64,000 nucleotides of DNA. Origin: Cyanophora paradoxa (Eukaryota > Glaucocystophyceae > Cyanophorales > Cyanophoraceae). Below the pieces are notes generated by a model. The model was not told where the DNA came from. It did not search any database and saw only the letters and a list, made by a program, of their open reading frames with translations. Where the stretch lies: NCBI GenBank assembly GCA_004431415.1, contig QPMI01000031.1:28604-92603 (forward strand). Reading direction: 5' to 3'. The translations under genes and the position numbers were made by a program. Shown here in pieces: positions 32,079 through 43,469 of the stretch (the first letter of the stretch is position 1; every line of letters begins with the position of its first letter).

Positions 32079-32873
32079 TCACTCCCAGGGGCACTTCAGC
32101 CCCGCCGGCCGCTCATGCGCGATCGCCTCCAGCCCGTTCGCGGCCGTCCCATCACCTTCCTGCGGACGGGGCAGAACAATGAGAGAAACAACGGGACCAG
32201 CTGCAGAGCCCCGCTGCGCACCAGGAAGTCCATCGCTTGATCGACGGTGAGGAACCGCCGAGAGTCCCGACCCCGGACCCCCGGCACCCGCCACACCTGG
32301 GCCAGAGCGCACTCCCGCCCCGGATAGGTCTCCGTCTGATCCCTGAGCGTAGCGCGAGAAGACGGCCCCCAGCGTGACCGGCGACACCGCGTCATAAGCG
32401 CTGACGAAATCCGCAGCACACAGCGCGCGAGGCGCAGCTGCGCACCAGATCGAGTAAATCCCGGGCCGAATCCCATGGCGCACTGCATAAAACGCCAGCG
32501 TACTCTTCTTCGCGACCTGCGAGCACCCAGGATAGGGCAGCTCGTAGAAGTACGCCCGTACTACGCCATCACGAAACATCGCGGCCGCGGCACGCAGATG
32601 CCCGCGGAGCGTCCTCAACATCGGGAAAGCCGCAGGCACGACCTCGCCAGGGCTCGAGCCGGCGCTCCCAACTACGACAGCGTCGTCCGCAAAACCGCTT
32701 AGAACCTCGCCATCGCTCAACTCGGCTGCAGCCGGGGTCGCAGAAACGCGGTCTTCGCCAACCGCAGCCCGCTTCGCCGAAGGCTCACCCGCGGACGACT
32801 CACTCCCGCTACGCTCCCGCTTGCAATCCGCCTCGCAGCCGGGGCCCGGCGCTCCCTCGGGCATATCCGCCAT
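32079..32873 (-). CDS. ORF with RNase H1 N-terminal-like (hybrid-binding) motif
   Basis: Convergent with the LINE and ending 22 bp from it. Met 32873 opens an acidic/Ser-rich N terminus. The central KSTLAFYAVRHGIRPGIYSI strongly resembles the FYAVxxGRxPGIYxxW motif of the RNase H1 N-terminal/viroplasmin domain, which binds RNA-DNA hybrids. In another frame downstream, SRRFLTVDQAMDFL resembles the domain's end, so a frameshift near 32340 is likely. No RNase H catalytic domain was seen. It may be an element-borne gene. Confidence 0.5.
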   Translation of the reverse strand: MADMPEGAPGPGCEADCKRERSGSESSAGEPSAKRAAVGEDRVSATPAAAELSDGEVLSGFADDAVVVGSAGSSPGEVVPAAFPMLRTLRGHLRAAAAMFRDGVVRAYFYELPYPGCSQVAKKSTLAFYAVRHGIRPGIYSIWCAAAPRALCAADFVSAYDAVSPVTLGAVFSRYAQGSDGDLSGAGVRSGPGVAGAGGPGSGLSAVPHRRSSDGLPGAQRGSAAGPVVSLIVLPRPQEGDGTAANGLEAIAHERPAGLKCPWE

Positions 32874-33012
32874 CGCTCCAATGCAAACTAGACCCCACCC
32901 CCCCCCTCGGGGGGTACAAGCCCCTCAATCATGGCCTAGTCCCAGATCCCCCCCTAGATCCCCATACCGGGGACCCCGGCGCTCATTCCCGCCAAGGCAC
33001 CCCGTTGCGACG

Positions 33013-35193
33013 ATGGCGTTCGTCGCCCCGCCCTTCCCGCTGCGCCTACGGGCCTCATCAAGCCCTTCCTCGTCAACGCCGCAAGGCCGGTCTCGCCCAA
33101 GGCTGTCGTCGCCGCCGCCGCCGCGGCCCGCACGTCGACGTCGTCTCCACCCGCGTCGCCGAAGCCCGCGCGCCAATCCTCCTCTAAGTCGAACGAGAGA
33201 CTGAAGGAGAAGCAAGCCGCGCAAGCGCCGCCGCCGCCGGCGCCGGCCGAGGCCGGCCCGTCCAAGGGAACTAAGGTGAATCCCGTGCTGGCCGCGCCGA
33301 GCCCGGCGCTCACGTCCCCAAACAGGGCCGTGGGCGTCCGAAAAACTCCAGCCAGCCCAAGCGCGCCTCGCCGCGGACGCAGAAGAAGGCGACGGCCCCA
33401 ACGGCGCCGGCTCATGACGAGGACCAGGCGAGGCCCATCCCTCATACCCGAGCATCGCGCGCACTAAACAGAGATTATACGCAGCCCGATGAGCGGCAGC
33501 CGCTCCTCCAGGAGGCGCTGCCCGTGCCTAAGCCGCTGCCGACCAAGGCCCCGCCGGCGCCCCGCAACACCAAGCGCGGCAAGATGCTCACAGACCGGTC
33601 GAAGCGCACTCTCGTGCTGTCAAAGCTCAAGGCCGACGCCGCCGTCCTTTACGACAAGGAGCTAGTGCGCGCACCCGCCCCGAAGGCCGCGCCTCTAAAA
33701 CCTGATCCCCGGCCCGGAACCGCGCTCGCAGTACAATAAGCTGATGAAGTTCGGCGACGGCGTCGATTTCACCAAGTTCCCGGACCTCGTCGAGGCGGAT
33801 GGCACGCTGCGGCAGGACTACCTCGAGATCATCGCGAACAAGGCCCTCGAGGCGATCGGCTGGCTCGAGCGCGCCAGCCCCGTCATGACGGAGGTCTACC
33901 TGATCGGCCGCCACAAGAAGGTGGCCCTCCTCCACCTCACCGACATCGAGGTCTCGATGGAAATGAACCGCGAGCTCCGCACCCGCTTCCCCGACGCGCG
34001 CGGCTGCCTCGCCGAGATCGAGCTCGCCCTCGGCCACGCGCACCGCACGCTCAAGGTACGCCGTCGCGCGCGCCGAGTGCGCGCACGTGCCGACGCTGGG
34101 CCCCGGCCCGCAGATCCGCTTCTGCCAGGACCTCTCCGTCGCGAGCCGCCACGCGGTCTACGCCGGCCTCACCGACGAGCAGCGCGAGCTGGGCTGGTCC
34201 TACCGCATCTTCTGCGGCATCCCGGGCGTCTACACCGACGAAGCCTTCGACGAGATGGCCCGGGTCCGCATGCCGAGCCTCCGCTAGCCCAGATAAAGAA
34301 AGATAAAACCGAGCCTAGCAATGGCCCAACCGCCGCGCGACCCCGCCTAAGCCCCGGCCCGTCTGCACAGTCGGTCTGGCTCGAGCCCGCCGTCGTCGAC
34401 GGCAAGATCAAGACCGTGAACCTCACGGCCGACAAGCCCCGCCGCTTCAAGCGCGACGGTGACAACATCGCCGTCCTGGGCAAGGAGATGGAGCCCGTGC
34501 CGGACTCCGACGACTCCGAGGGCGAGGAGCAGGAAGTCCGCGCCCCCACTATACCCCGCCCGACGGCCCGGTACCCCTCCGCTCACACACGCGAGGCAGA
34601 CGCTCTACCCCGACTCGGTGGCCCTCGAGGCCACCAAGAACAGCAAGAAGATCTCCCGGGAGCACCGCATCAACTACCCCGACGGGGTGGGCGGCCGCGC
34701 GTCCTACCGCCCCGGCCACTCCACGGGCGCACGCCGGCTCAACCGCCTCAGCGCCCTCAACGAGGACAAGACCCCCGAGGAGGCCGCCCAGATCGCGGCG
34801 GACCTCGCCGCCCAGTCCCGCAAGCGCGCGATTGAGCGCTTCGGCCCCGACGCCGTCAAGAAGCGCAAGGGCGGCGCCGCCGCCCCGCCCCCGCCGCCGG
34901 GGCCGCCGCCGCCCCCTCCGCCGACGCCTCCGCCGCCGCCGCGGCCGCCGCCGCCGCCGCTGCCGTCGCCGCCGCCGCCGCCGCCGCCGCCGCCCCGGCG
35001 CAGGCCGCCGCCCCGCGCCCGCCCCGGGCCCGGCTCCCGCCCCGGCCCCGGGCCGGCCACCATCTCGCTCACCAACTACCAGGCGGCCCAGCGTGTGCTT
35101 GCCGAGCTCACCTCGGCCCTCGGGGGCCCCGCCGCCATCGAGGCCCTCCTGGCCGGCCGCCGGGCGGCCGCCGCCGACAACGCGGCAGCGTAG
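33013..35193 (+). CDS. Unrecognised gene with poly-Pro region
   Basis: Function unknown. Well-defined exons: to 34055, 34114-34263, 34371-34535 and 34600-35193 (TAG). Introns 34056-34113 (GTACGC), 34264-34370 (GTCCGC) and 34536-34599 (GTCCGC) are all phase 0 and end in CAG. Sequence highlights are VDFTKFPDLVEADG, TEVYLIGRHKKVALLHL, GWSYRIFCGIPGVYTDE, a Pro-rich block (about 34890-35060) and the end TISLTNYQAAQRVLAEL. The 5' part (33013-33743) is Pro/Ala-rich, changes frame and is uncertain, so the start is approximate. It could be part of a mobile element because of its neighbours. Confidence 0.65.
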
Positions 35194-36062
35194 ACCTCCC
35201 CCCTCTTTTCGATCCCAACGGCCTCGGCCCTTTCGCCCTTTCGGCCTCAGTCTCCTTTTTCACTTTTCTCTCTTTACAATTCGCGGTAGCACGACTGCCA
35301 AAGAAGGGGGCCTCATGACGAGCCCACCGCCCCCCTCTCTGAGTTAGATAGCTCCATGAAGCAATGTCACCTCCCTACCCCGCCCCCGCGCAAAGCCCTG
35401 CCCACCTGCGGGCCCGCCCCCTCCTAAAGCTTTTCCCCCGGCCCAGAAGCTAGTGACAGACTAGCCCCACGGCCGGTACCCCCGCCACGCCCCTCTGTCC
35501 CCCGAACACACTAGGGCGCCCACCCCGCTCGCAACCGACCGCCCCCGCAGCCCCCCCCGATAATGCCTCTCACCAGGACCACATACTCCCCGCGCCCCAC
35601 ACGCCATAAAAAGAAGGGGGCGCGCCCGCTACCCTAGCCCGCGCCGCCCCCACCCCCCCCTCCCCACCCCTCTTCCCCGCCCGATAAGATTGGCCTCCTC
35701 GGCGCCGACGACCCCCCGCACCTACACTCAAGAACACGACAAACGACCCCCTACCACGCCTCCACCCACAAGAGAAACGCTCAGCTGTAGCGTCGAGGCG
35801 CCTATCCCTGTGTTCCGGCCTCAGGTTATGCTCTGACCCAGAGTTCGGCCTATTCCGAACCGGTAGTGCGTACGATGATGTTACTGAACAAATACAATCG
35901 CCACCGCCCTTGATATGGGCTTTGTGAAAAAAAAAAACGTATATTGCAGATCTAGAGCGAGCTCGCACTCGGACCTGAACACATACAGAGCGGATGTAGA
36001 GCCGGCGCCGACCTGTGGAAAAGGAAGCCGTATCATCAGTGGACTGCAGCAGGAGGTAGATC

Positions 36063-36065
<3 letters not shown>

Positions 36066-36130
<65 letters not shown>
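36066..36130. repeat. (AT)n microsatellite
   Basis: About 32 uninterrupted AT dinucleotides. Confidence 0.97.
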
Positions 36131-36131
<1 letters not shown>

Positions 36132-36755
36132 CTAGCGCTGGCGCCGGCTCTCTAATTTGTATCTAGAATGATAGCATTAATATTGATACATATAGCAACG
36201 ATAGAATGCAAATGTTACCAACGGATCTCGATTCTCGATCGGCGGTTGAATTCGAATTTCAAAATTTAGATTGCCTATTTCATCTAATTATATAACGCCA
36301 GATCCGTACTATAGCTATGATAGTACAGCTGCAACTCTAGATCTAGTACTATAGGTATAGCTAGTGCAGCTGCAAATCATGAATGAATCACCTTGTCCGA
36401 GGCCTAGGACCGTTCAGTTGAGGCGCCGCCCGGAGAAAAGCACTGCGAGCGTATTTGCAAGTCAGTTCCGGTTTATAAAGATCTAGAGTGCTACGAATAC
36501 AGCCACGATCTAGGCTTGATCTGCGCAGACCAGGGGACATGCAAAGATGAAGCCTATTAGCAGTCGTTGACCATGAGGGGCTGCGGGGCTCTAGAACTCA
36601 ACGAGTCTAGATCCTGGCATTATCTTTAAGAATTCAACATTGACGTCTGAAAACGTGACACCTTGACGTCTGAAACCGTGACTCGGTGATCATGACCCAT
36701 GGCCGGCACCTAGCTAGCACCTTCGGCAAGATAGATACACTGGGAGCCAGGAATT

Positions 36756-36777
36756 AAGTTTACCACATGGTAAACTT
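36756..36777. repeat. 22-nt near-perfect inverted repeat
   Basis: AAGTTTACCA, a two-base spacer, then TGGTAAACTT. Too short for a transcription terminator; it looks like a dimeric protein-binding site or a TE-end remnant. Confidence 0.6.
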
Positions 36778-37126
36778 GCAACTTCACTCACTTAGGGCTG
36801 ACTTTACCACACCTGTCTTTACCCCACCTAGGAAAGCCGCGCGGGGGAGCACTGCTGCCGTGCTAAATGTGCTTAGCTAGGCATAAGTGCATGGGATCCA
36901 TTGAGCGCCGATGGCCCGGTAGCTTCTGTGGTCCGTCGTGGATGCGAGCACAACTCGTCAAGAGAGCGACGCATGCGGGCTGCCTTGACTGGTTCAAGTG
37001 TTCTAAAAGGTCGTTTAGAGACGATTTGCAGCTTTTAAGGGGAGGTTGTTGGGCGGCCCGACCTCGGCCAACTTCACCCAGGCCCGACCATTATGAGCTG
37101 GGGCGCAGCGCACAGCGCTTTGAATG

Positions 37127-37611
37127 CGGTAAGCATTGATTTCAGCTACGTTACAACCGAAGTACGGCTGCCACATCGGTGCTCTTGAGACCGATGGCTG
37201 CCAATGGTTGCGTACCGAACGCTCAGACCGAGCGCCGCCGAGGTAGCCGGCGGTGCTAACGCCTCTAGCTAGCTAGATCGCGTGCTCTAGCTAGTTCTCC
37301 GACCGCCGGGTGCCGCCGTTGGAGCCTTGCTGGTGCGGTGGTCGGACGGGTACCCCCTGCGAGTAGTTCCCCCGGGCAAAGTCGCCGGGGCAAAGTCGCC
37401 GGGGCAAACTTGCCGGGGCGAAGTCGCGGTTTCCGGAGCGCAGGATCTGGAGCTGTGTTCTGCTAGCGTCCAAGTGCTGTCGGCGTGGCAAGCGGTCAAA
37501 GTGCTGTCGGCGTGGAAGCGTGGCACGTGGCGCTCGAAAAGGTGCGCCGGAGGCCTTCTTTCCGCACCCATAGCGGCCTTGCGCGTGCGTCCGTGCGGCC
37601 TCCCTTGACAG
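37127..37611. repeat. Intergenic promoter-like repeat, copy 1
   Basis: About 485 bp, matching 39808-40300 nearly throughout. Contains direct repeats of GGGGCAAAGTCGCC and AAGTGCTGTCGGCGTGG. It lies just upstream of the two-domain gene at 37700. Confidence 0.85.
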
Positions 37612-37699
37612 GAGCGTCTCTCGCGCGGGGCAGCTCCGACAGCGGAGTAGGCAGTCGGCTGCTTCTTCAGGCGCGGCGGTCTCGGCGATCGCTACTGCG

Positions 37700-38825
37700 A
37701 TGTCGGCGGAGCCAAACCGCTCCGTCGAGGTGAGCGTTTTCGCGGACTTGCGGTACTACCCGTGGGGCATCCAGGACCCTGAAGAGACGCAAGGTACTTG
37801 TCGCTTTTGCGACCAGGATGCCATACCATAGAAAACCCCTGTGCAGTTCCTGTGCGAGGCATGGCTGTGCGATTCACGATCAATGTTTCGGAGTCGTGGC
37901 CGGAAGCGTTAGTGGCCGATGTGTGCCGTGAGTATTTCGTGCCCAAATCCAATGTAGCGCTGTATTGGTACAACCCAGAAACCAATGGATTCGAGCGGCC
38001 GGTGCGAAAGTTCCTTGCGTCTGACGATGATTTCTGATGCGGCTTCCGCGAATTCACGCGTGCGCGTGCATGCGCACAGACATCGAAACCACAGGGACCA
38101 TCTCCAGGCGATCTCTTCTACCTCACGGGCGACCAATTTCCGCCGGGAGCGGAGCCCGCACGATACCTGGCAAGATTGGCCGCCCGTTTCTCAAAGGCAC
38201 CAGCGACGGCAGCGACGCAGAACAGCGATGCTCTAGATATAACTTCGCTCGTGCCGCCACCGCTCGACACGCGCGGACTCCTTTGTCTGCGCGCGACGCC
38301 ACCAGTCGAGAATATTAATGAAGGAAACAGCTCCGTAGCGGTGCATGTTGTAGCGGACGATTGGAGAATTATGTCAGGTGCCCATTTATCCCGTTTCAGA
38401 GACATTTCTTACAGAATTAATGGGCCTGTGCAGATCTTGTGCAAGTCAATGATCCGGATTCGGGGTCGTGGCCGGACGCGCTGCTGGCGCGGGCGTGCAG
38501 CGAGTTTCTCGTACCGAAAAACAATGTAGCGCTGTATTGGTTCAACCCAGAAACCAGTGGATTCGAGCGGCCGGTGCAAGCTTTCTTTGCGTCTGACGAT
38601 GATTTCTGATGCGGCTTCCGGATCCGCGAATTCACGCGTGCGCGTGCATGTGCACAGACATCGAAACCTCAGGGACCATCACCGGGTGATTTCTTCTACC
38701 TCGCGGGCGACCAGTTCCCGCGGGGATCCGGAGAACGAGCGCAGGCCTCGAACTACCTGTCGCGAATGCGAGCCATGATTGCTCTGGAAAACATCCGCTC
38801 AATGGCGACGTATAGTGCTAGCTAG
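37700..38825 (+). CDS. Two-domain member of the three-exon repeat-domain family
   Basis: Five exons: 37700-37793, 37847-38001, 38080-38377, 38434-38573 and 38658-38825 (TAG). The third exon is the last exon of domain 1 fused in frame to the first exon of domain 2. Introns (37794-37846, 38002-38079, 38378-38433, 38574-38657) sit at the family positions, phase 1 then phase 0, twice. Exon lengths are consistent with one continuous frame. Each domain runs VEVSVFADL / VAVHVVADD, then an SWPDALLARAC-type helix, NVALYWFNPETSGFERP, and KPQGPSPGDLFYL. Function unknown; strand-helix-strand order with Ser-Trp before the helix hints at a beta-grasp fold (inference). Confidence 0.8.
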
Positions 38826-39169
38826 CTTCATTATTCCTGATGCACTACGCGTACGGCGCCGGCTTCGTCTCGAATACGAATTCGACCAGCATGTATATTC
38901 TCTAGTGGTTTTCGCATACATGGCTCTCTAGAGAATTCGAACTCTTCGATTTATGCGACCGCTAGCGCTCCGCGGCAGCGTTGTCCCAAGGCCGATACGC
39001 TCATTTGCGGCAAAGGATTCGAATTAAGAAAAATACAGCAATCTCTGCGCAGACGAATTCGAATCTCTGTTCCGCTCAGCGGCTAGCTATAGCGTGCATG
39101 GCGCCGGCGGCCACGACTTCGAATAAGATGCAGCTGTCGGGCCGCTAGGGGCCTTGAAACGGGCAATAG

Positions 39170-39807
39170 CTAGGATCCGAAAACGGTCGCCAGGAAGGGC
39201 GCGTGCTCGACTTCTGGGATCACCGAATCCCTCGCGACGTAGTACAGATCATCCGGGGATGGCCCTGGACTCGACCTCTGTGCACGCGCAAGCGTGAATT
39301 CGCGAATGCCGCATCATGATCAGAAATCGAGGGAAGACGGAAAGATATCTTGCACCGGCTCGAAGTACTCGGCAAAGAACTCGAGGTAAATGAAGCACCG
39401 ACTTGCTGGGTCGTATCGATACATCATCAGCGCATCAGGGTGCGCGTGGTATGTGCTGCGGACGAGTTCACGGTACGCAGCCTCCAGAAGATCTGTCTGC
39501 CACGTCTCTGAAACATAGATCTTCAATCTAACAGGCCCTGCGCTGTTTAGATTAGGGCACAAGCTTAAGGCATCGATGCAACCGTGGTCGCACCTGTCAT
39601 ATCAGTGATGCCCACCGGAAGGGGCCGGCAGTCCCCGAGAACGCGCACCTCGACAGAGCTGCCCGCGTTCTCGAGCCGCGATCGCGGCGCGTACAGAGCA
39701 ATCAGCGCTTCCGACTCGGCGACCTGCTCTTCTGTTGGCTCTGGTACTGGTGGCGCCGACCGCGGCTTCCGTGAAGTAACGAGCTGTTTTCGAATACGTT
39801 TCCCCAT
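39170..39807 (-). CDS. Three-exon repeat-domain family member
   Basis: Start Met 39807. Exons 39807-39594, 39537-39356 and 39277-39170 (TAG). Introns are 39593-39538 (GTGCGA, 56 bp, phase 1) and 39355-39278 (GTGCAA, 78 bp, phase 0), both ending CAG. The basic N terminus leads to EEQVAESEALIALYAPRSRL, then SSVEVRVLGDCRPLPVGITD, ETWQTDLLEAAYREL, MMYRYDPASRCF and SPGPSPDDLYYVARDSVIPE. Unspliced reading gives stops, which the introns remove. Divergent from the gene at 40317 across promoter repeat copy 2. Confidence 0.78.
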
Positions 39808-40300
39808 GCGGTAAGCATCGATCTCAGCTACTTTACAAACGAACTACGAGCGCCAAGTTGGTGGTCTCGAGCTCGAGACCGATGGCCGCGTACCGAACGC
39901 TCAGACCGAGCGCCGCCGAGGTAGCCGGCGGTGCTAAAGCCTCTAGCTAGCTAGATCGCGTGCTCTAGCTAGTTCTCCGACCGCCGGGTGCCGCCGTTGG
40001 AGCCTTGCTAGTGTGGTGGTCGGACGGGTACCCCCTGCGCGTAGTTCCCCCGGGCAAAGTCGCCGGGGCAAAGTCGCCGGGGCAAACTTGCCGGGGCGAA
40101 GTCGCGGTTTCCGGAGCGCCGGATCTGGAGCTGTGTTCTGCTAGCGTCCGAAGTGCTGTCGGCGTGGCAAGCGGTCAAAGTGCTGTCGGCGTGGAAGCGT
40201 GGCACGTGGCGCTCGAAAAGGTGCGCCGGATGCCTTCTTTCCGCATCCATGGCCATGGCGGGGTTAAGCTGCGCGTGCGTCCGTGCGGCCTCCCTTGACA
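39808..40300. promoter_or_regulatory. Duplicated bidirectional promoter-like segment, copy 2
   Basis: Fills the whole gap between two divergent genes (starts at 39807 minus and 40317 plus). Nearly identical to 37127-37611. Carries GGGGCAAA(G/C)T(C/T)GCC repeats and two AAGTGCTGTCGGCGTGG copies. A promoter role is inferred from position and from its repeated co-occurrence with gene starts. Confidence 0.6.
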
Positions 40301-40316
40301 GATGCGTCTCTCAGGG

Positions 40317-41243
40317 ATGGATGCACACGAGGAGACGAAACGCGAGTTCGAAGAGAGCGGCCAGGAGCGTGCGGAGAAACGCCAGCTGGAGACTTTCCAA
40401 GACGCCGGGGCGAACTTTCCGGAGCGAAGTCGCATGAGCGCTATTAAGCGCCCGCGTGCCGGAGATGCGTATGATGCGAAGGACGCAAAGGATGAAGTAC
40501 GCGCGGTCACACTTCATATCGCTACATCCAGCGTGCGTCTGCTCGCTCGCGCTTCGAATTCTTTGCTCGCTCGGCCACAAATTTAAACCACGCGCGCAGG
40601 AGATGCCCGTGGTCACTCTCGAAATCTCCAGCCCCGCCTGCATCGTCGTGCGGCCCGCCCGCCGGCGCCCTCTTGCTCGTTTTCTCAGACCAGCCGGCTT
40701 GCCATTGGCACAGGACCCGGAGCAGAGCACCTTCAAGCCCAAGCAGCGGCTGCCGGCAGAGGGGCTGGCCATCATCGAGGCCACCCTGCGTGCCCACCAG
40801 CCCCGCACGGTCGCATTGCGGCTTGAGAAGTGCGCGCGGCTCCCGAGCGCCGCCTCGTGCACTAAGTGCAGCCCGCAGCGCCCGCCTCGAGGACATTCCG
40901 GCATCGCTGCAGGATATCCTCGTCGAGAAGGTTGCGCACATCCACCTCGTCGGCGAGACCACGCTGCACCCGTTCCCAGAGGAGAACGCAGAGTCGGCCC
41001 TCGTCTATGCTACTATGTCGGACCTTCGCAAGCGTGGGCTGCTCACGATGACCATGTCGCCCGAGGTGCGGCACGGCCATGGCCAGCTAGCGCCCTCCCT
41101 TTCCTCGACCCCGCCCATCTGCAACCCAGGTACCCTGGCTCGTGGACCCCCTCAAGTTCGTTTGCGGCAAGTTGCCACCCTACAACAAGATTTTCCAACG
41201 GTTTAACACCTTCATGGAGCACATCTACGGCCCCTTCCTGTGA
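40317..41243 (+). CDS. MDAHEETKR family protein, unknown function
   Basis: Start Met 40317 (MDAHEETKREFEESGQERA). The spliced order, frames agreeing at each joint, is: N-terminal charged exon to ...VTLHIATSS; EMPVVTLEISSPACIV; DPEQSTFKPKQRLPAEGLAI...; ARLEDIPASLQDILVEKVAH...; and VPWLVDPLKFVCGKLPPYNK... ending HIYGPFL and TGA (41241-41243). Donors are GTGCGT, GTGCGG, GTGCGC and GTGCGG, and acceptors are CAG. No known domain recognised. Its first residues resemble the gene at 43807, and both lie to the right of a promoter repeat. Confidence 0.65.
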
Positions 41244-42597
41244 AATCAATCAGGGCAGGCACTCGTTATGCACTACGGCGCCGACATGTAATGCGCTACC
41301 TCAGTAGCTCTGAAACCCTGACTTCAATTAAATAGTGCACGCCTCCGCCTCGCCTATCGCCGGAGTCGACATTAGCAGTTGACGACGCTCAAATGGCAGG
41401 CGCGCGCTTTAGGCGAGAAAGCGCCATCGCTGAGCTACATGAAGCTCTCCACGCGTACATTCATGGGTTGCCGCTGCCCACAAGGGAGCCGACAAGTCGA
41501 CAACCGGCATCTTCGATGACAGGTGCATGCACATGCAGTTTTGCGGTCAAACCAGAATTGAGGAGAAACAGATCAAAAACCAAACCAGAACCAAGCTCGC
41601 CAAGATGTTCGAACCAGGGTGAAAGTGTCCAAATGGATTCCTGGTGCGAGGGTATCCGGGATTAGCTATGTGTCACTTGCAGTGATGTGTTCGGCATCGA
41701 TACCGGTATATTCGGATCCAGGGTATTGATTGAGTTTCCAGCTCAATCGCGAGCGTCTGCAGCTGGCATGGCTTATGTGAAGGCAGCACAGAAAACCCAT
41801 CGTGACATTCTTGTGCATGGTACACTCAAGATCTAAATATCGCGCGCAGTGATGTGTTCGGCATCGATACCGGTATATTCGGATCCAGGGTATTGATTGA
41901 GTTTCCAGCTAAATCGTGCGCACACATACATATGTTATTGAGTCCGTTCTGCTAATCCTTATAATCTCTGCGAAATGCACTTGCAGTTTGCGAAATGCGA
42001 GAGCGCAATCCCAAGTTCTTCGAGAGCCTTGAAACAAAGTAGTTTGAATTACACAGCTCTCTCGTCAAGAACTGCTCCACGTGCACCAGCACAAGACGAG
42101 AAGCACATGTTGGTGTCGCATGCAGGTAAAAACCATTGCACGTTAATCAACACATGAATTAATTGAATGTATACGCAGGGTTTCTATTCGCTGTTCCCTC
42201 TTATGCAGTACGTACACTACCAGGAATCTCGATAAATATAGCCAGCGAACAGATCTAGAGCGAAGCTTACAGACGGTATATCTTTCCAATAGACTATTAC
42301 CATCCGGACTTAAGCATTTCCTTGCCTCCCCAAAACTCTATTGCTAGAATAGTTATAGCAATCAGAAGGTCAGGTACATATGCACGCAGACATGCAGCTT
42401 GTTAAAGATCCGGCCGCGGAGGTAAGGCTCCTAGGAAACGGTACAGGTAGAATTTGTAATGTAGAACTTAGGTAAGGCTTGGTAGCCCGAGTGTATACGT
42501 AGTGGTATCCTGTTCGTGTCGTAGATTTGTTGTGTAATATGATGTGTTAAATATATTTGAATCGTTGTGTAAAGTTTCGGATTTCCAAAATTCGTGC
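41244..42597. other. Intergenic region with a 68-bp direct repeat
   Basis: No supported gene. Copies 41681-41748 and 41848-41915, beginning AGTGATGTGTTCGGCATCGA, are 167 bp apart and almost identical. Confidence 0.7.
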
Positions 42598-42815
42598 TGC
42601 ACTACGGCGCCGGCTTCGACTTGGATCCGAGACGAATGCGACCAGCATGACTACTATATAGTTCACGTCTCCTGCTACTCAGAATTCGAATTCGAGAAAA
42701 CAATACAGCAATCTCTGTGCAGAAGAATCTGTGTTTGGCTAGTGCGCATGGCGTCGGCGACCACGAATAAGATGCAGCTGCGGACCCGTACTAGGTCCTA
42801 GGGGATTTGCACTGG
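42598..42815. repeat. 3'-flank repeat of the family genes
   Basis: Similar sequence follows the 3' ends of the minus-strand family genes (about 38840-39165, 42598-42815, 44820-45080 and 45960-46050). Shared blocks are GCATGGCGCCGGCGGCCAC, AATAAGATGCAGCTGTCGG and GCTAGGATCCGGAAACGGTC. The duplication unit therefore includes the gene and its 3' flank. Confidence 0.7.
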
Positions 42816-43444
42816 CTAGGATCCGGAAACGGTCGCCAGGAAGGGCACGTGCTCGATTTTCGGGACCACCTCATGCCTCGCGACGTAGAACAAATCATCC
42901 GGGAATGGCCCTGTACTCGACGCCTGTGCACATGCACGCGTGAATTCGGGAATGCCGCATCAGAAATCAAGGTAAGAAGCAAAGATCGCTTGCACCGGCG
43001 GCTCGAAGCAACGGCTTTCTGGATCGTACCAATAGAGCGCAAGCCCGCTAACATTGCCTACAGAGTTGCATTCGCAGTCCAGGTCGAAGTAAGCCTGGAT
43101 CAGAAGGTCTGTCTGCCACGACATAGAAACATCTATCCTGACGCGCACTGGCCCTGCCTGTTGAGATCAGGGCACACAATCAGGGGCAACGATGCCGGGT
43201 TGCAATTGCACGTGTGCACCCGTCTTTTCAGTGACGCGTAGCGGGGAAGGCCGGCAGTCACCGAGAACCCGCACCTCGACTGAGCTGCCCCGTGCACGAG
43301 CCGCGGTCGTGGCGCGTATAGAGCAATCAGCACTTCCGACTCTGCGATCTGCTCTGCTGTCGGCGGCATGCGCAGCTGTCCCGCTGTCACTCCTGACTTC
43401 CTTGCAGCTTTGGTAGCGAGCTGTTTTCGAGGTACTTTCTGCAT
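42816..43444 (-). CDS. Three-exon repeat-domain family member
   Basis: Start Met 43444 (MQKVPRKQLATKAARKSG). Exons 43444-43220, 43153-42996 and 42923-42816 (TAG). Introns are 43219-43154 (GTGCAC) and 42995-42924 (GTGCAA). Motifs: TAEQIAESEVLIALYAPRPR, SSVEVRVLGDCRPSPLRVTE, SMSWQTDLLIQAYFDL, LYWYDPESRCFEPP and TGPFPDDLFYVARHEVVPK. A one-base shift is needed in a G run near 43290. It is divergent from the gene at 43807. Confidence 0.72.
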
Positions 43445-43469
43445 TCTGGAACGCAGTCCGACAGCGAGC

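Larger units (their letters stand above)
35194..37126. other. AT-rich intergenic spacer
   Basis: No supported gene. Holds the (AT)n tract at 36066-36130, a doubled GACGTCTGAAAnCGTGAC motif near 36640-36680 and a 22-nt inverted repeat at 36756-36777. Confidence 0.6.

Noticed and set aside
36867-37139. 90-codon plus-strand ORF
   Set aside because: No homology, no exon-like neighbours and ordinary random composition.
38002-38079. Selenoprotein as the main explanation of the conserved TGA
   Set aside because: A phase-0 intron with consistent donor and acceptor in all copies explains it more simply; kept only as an alternative in the findings.
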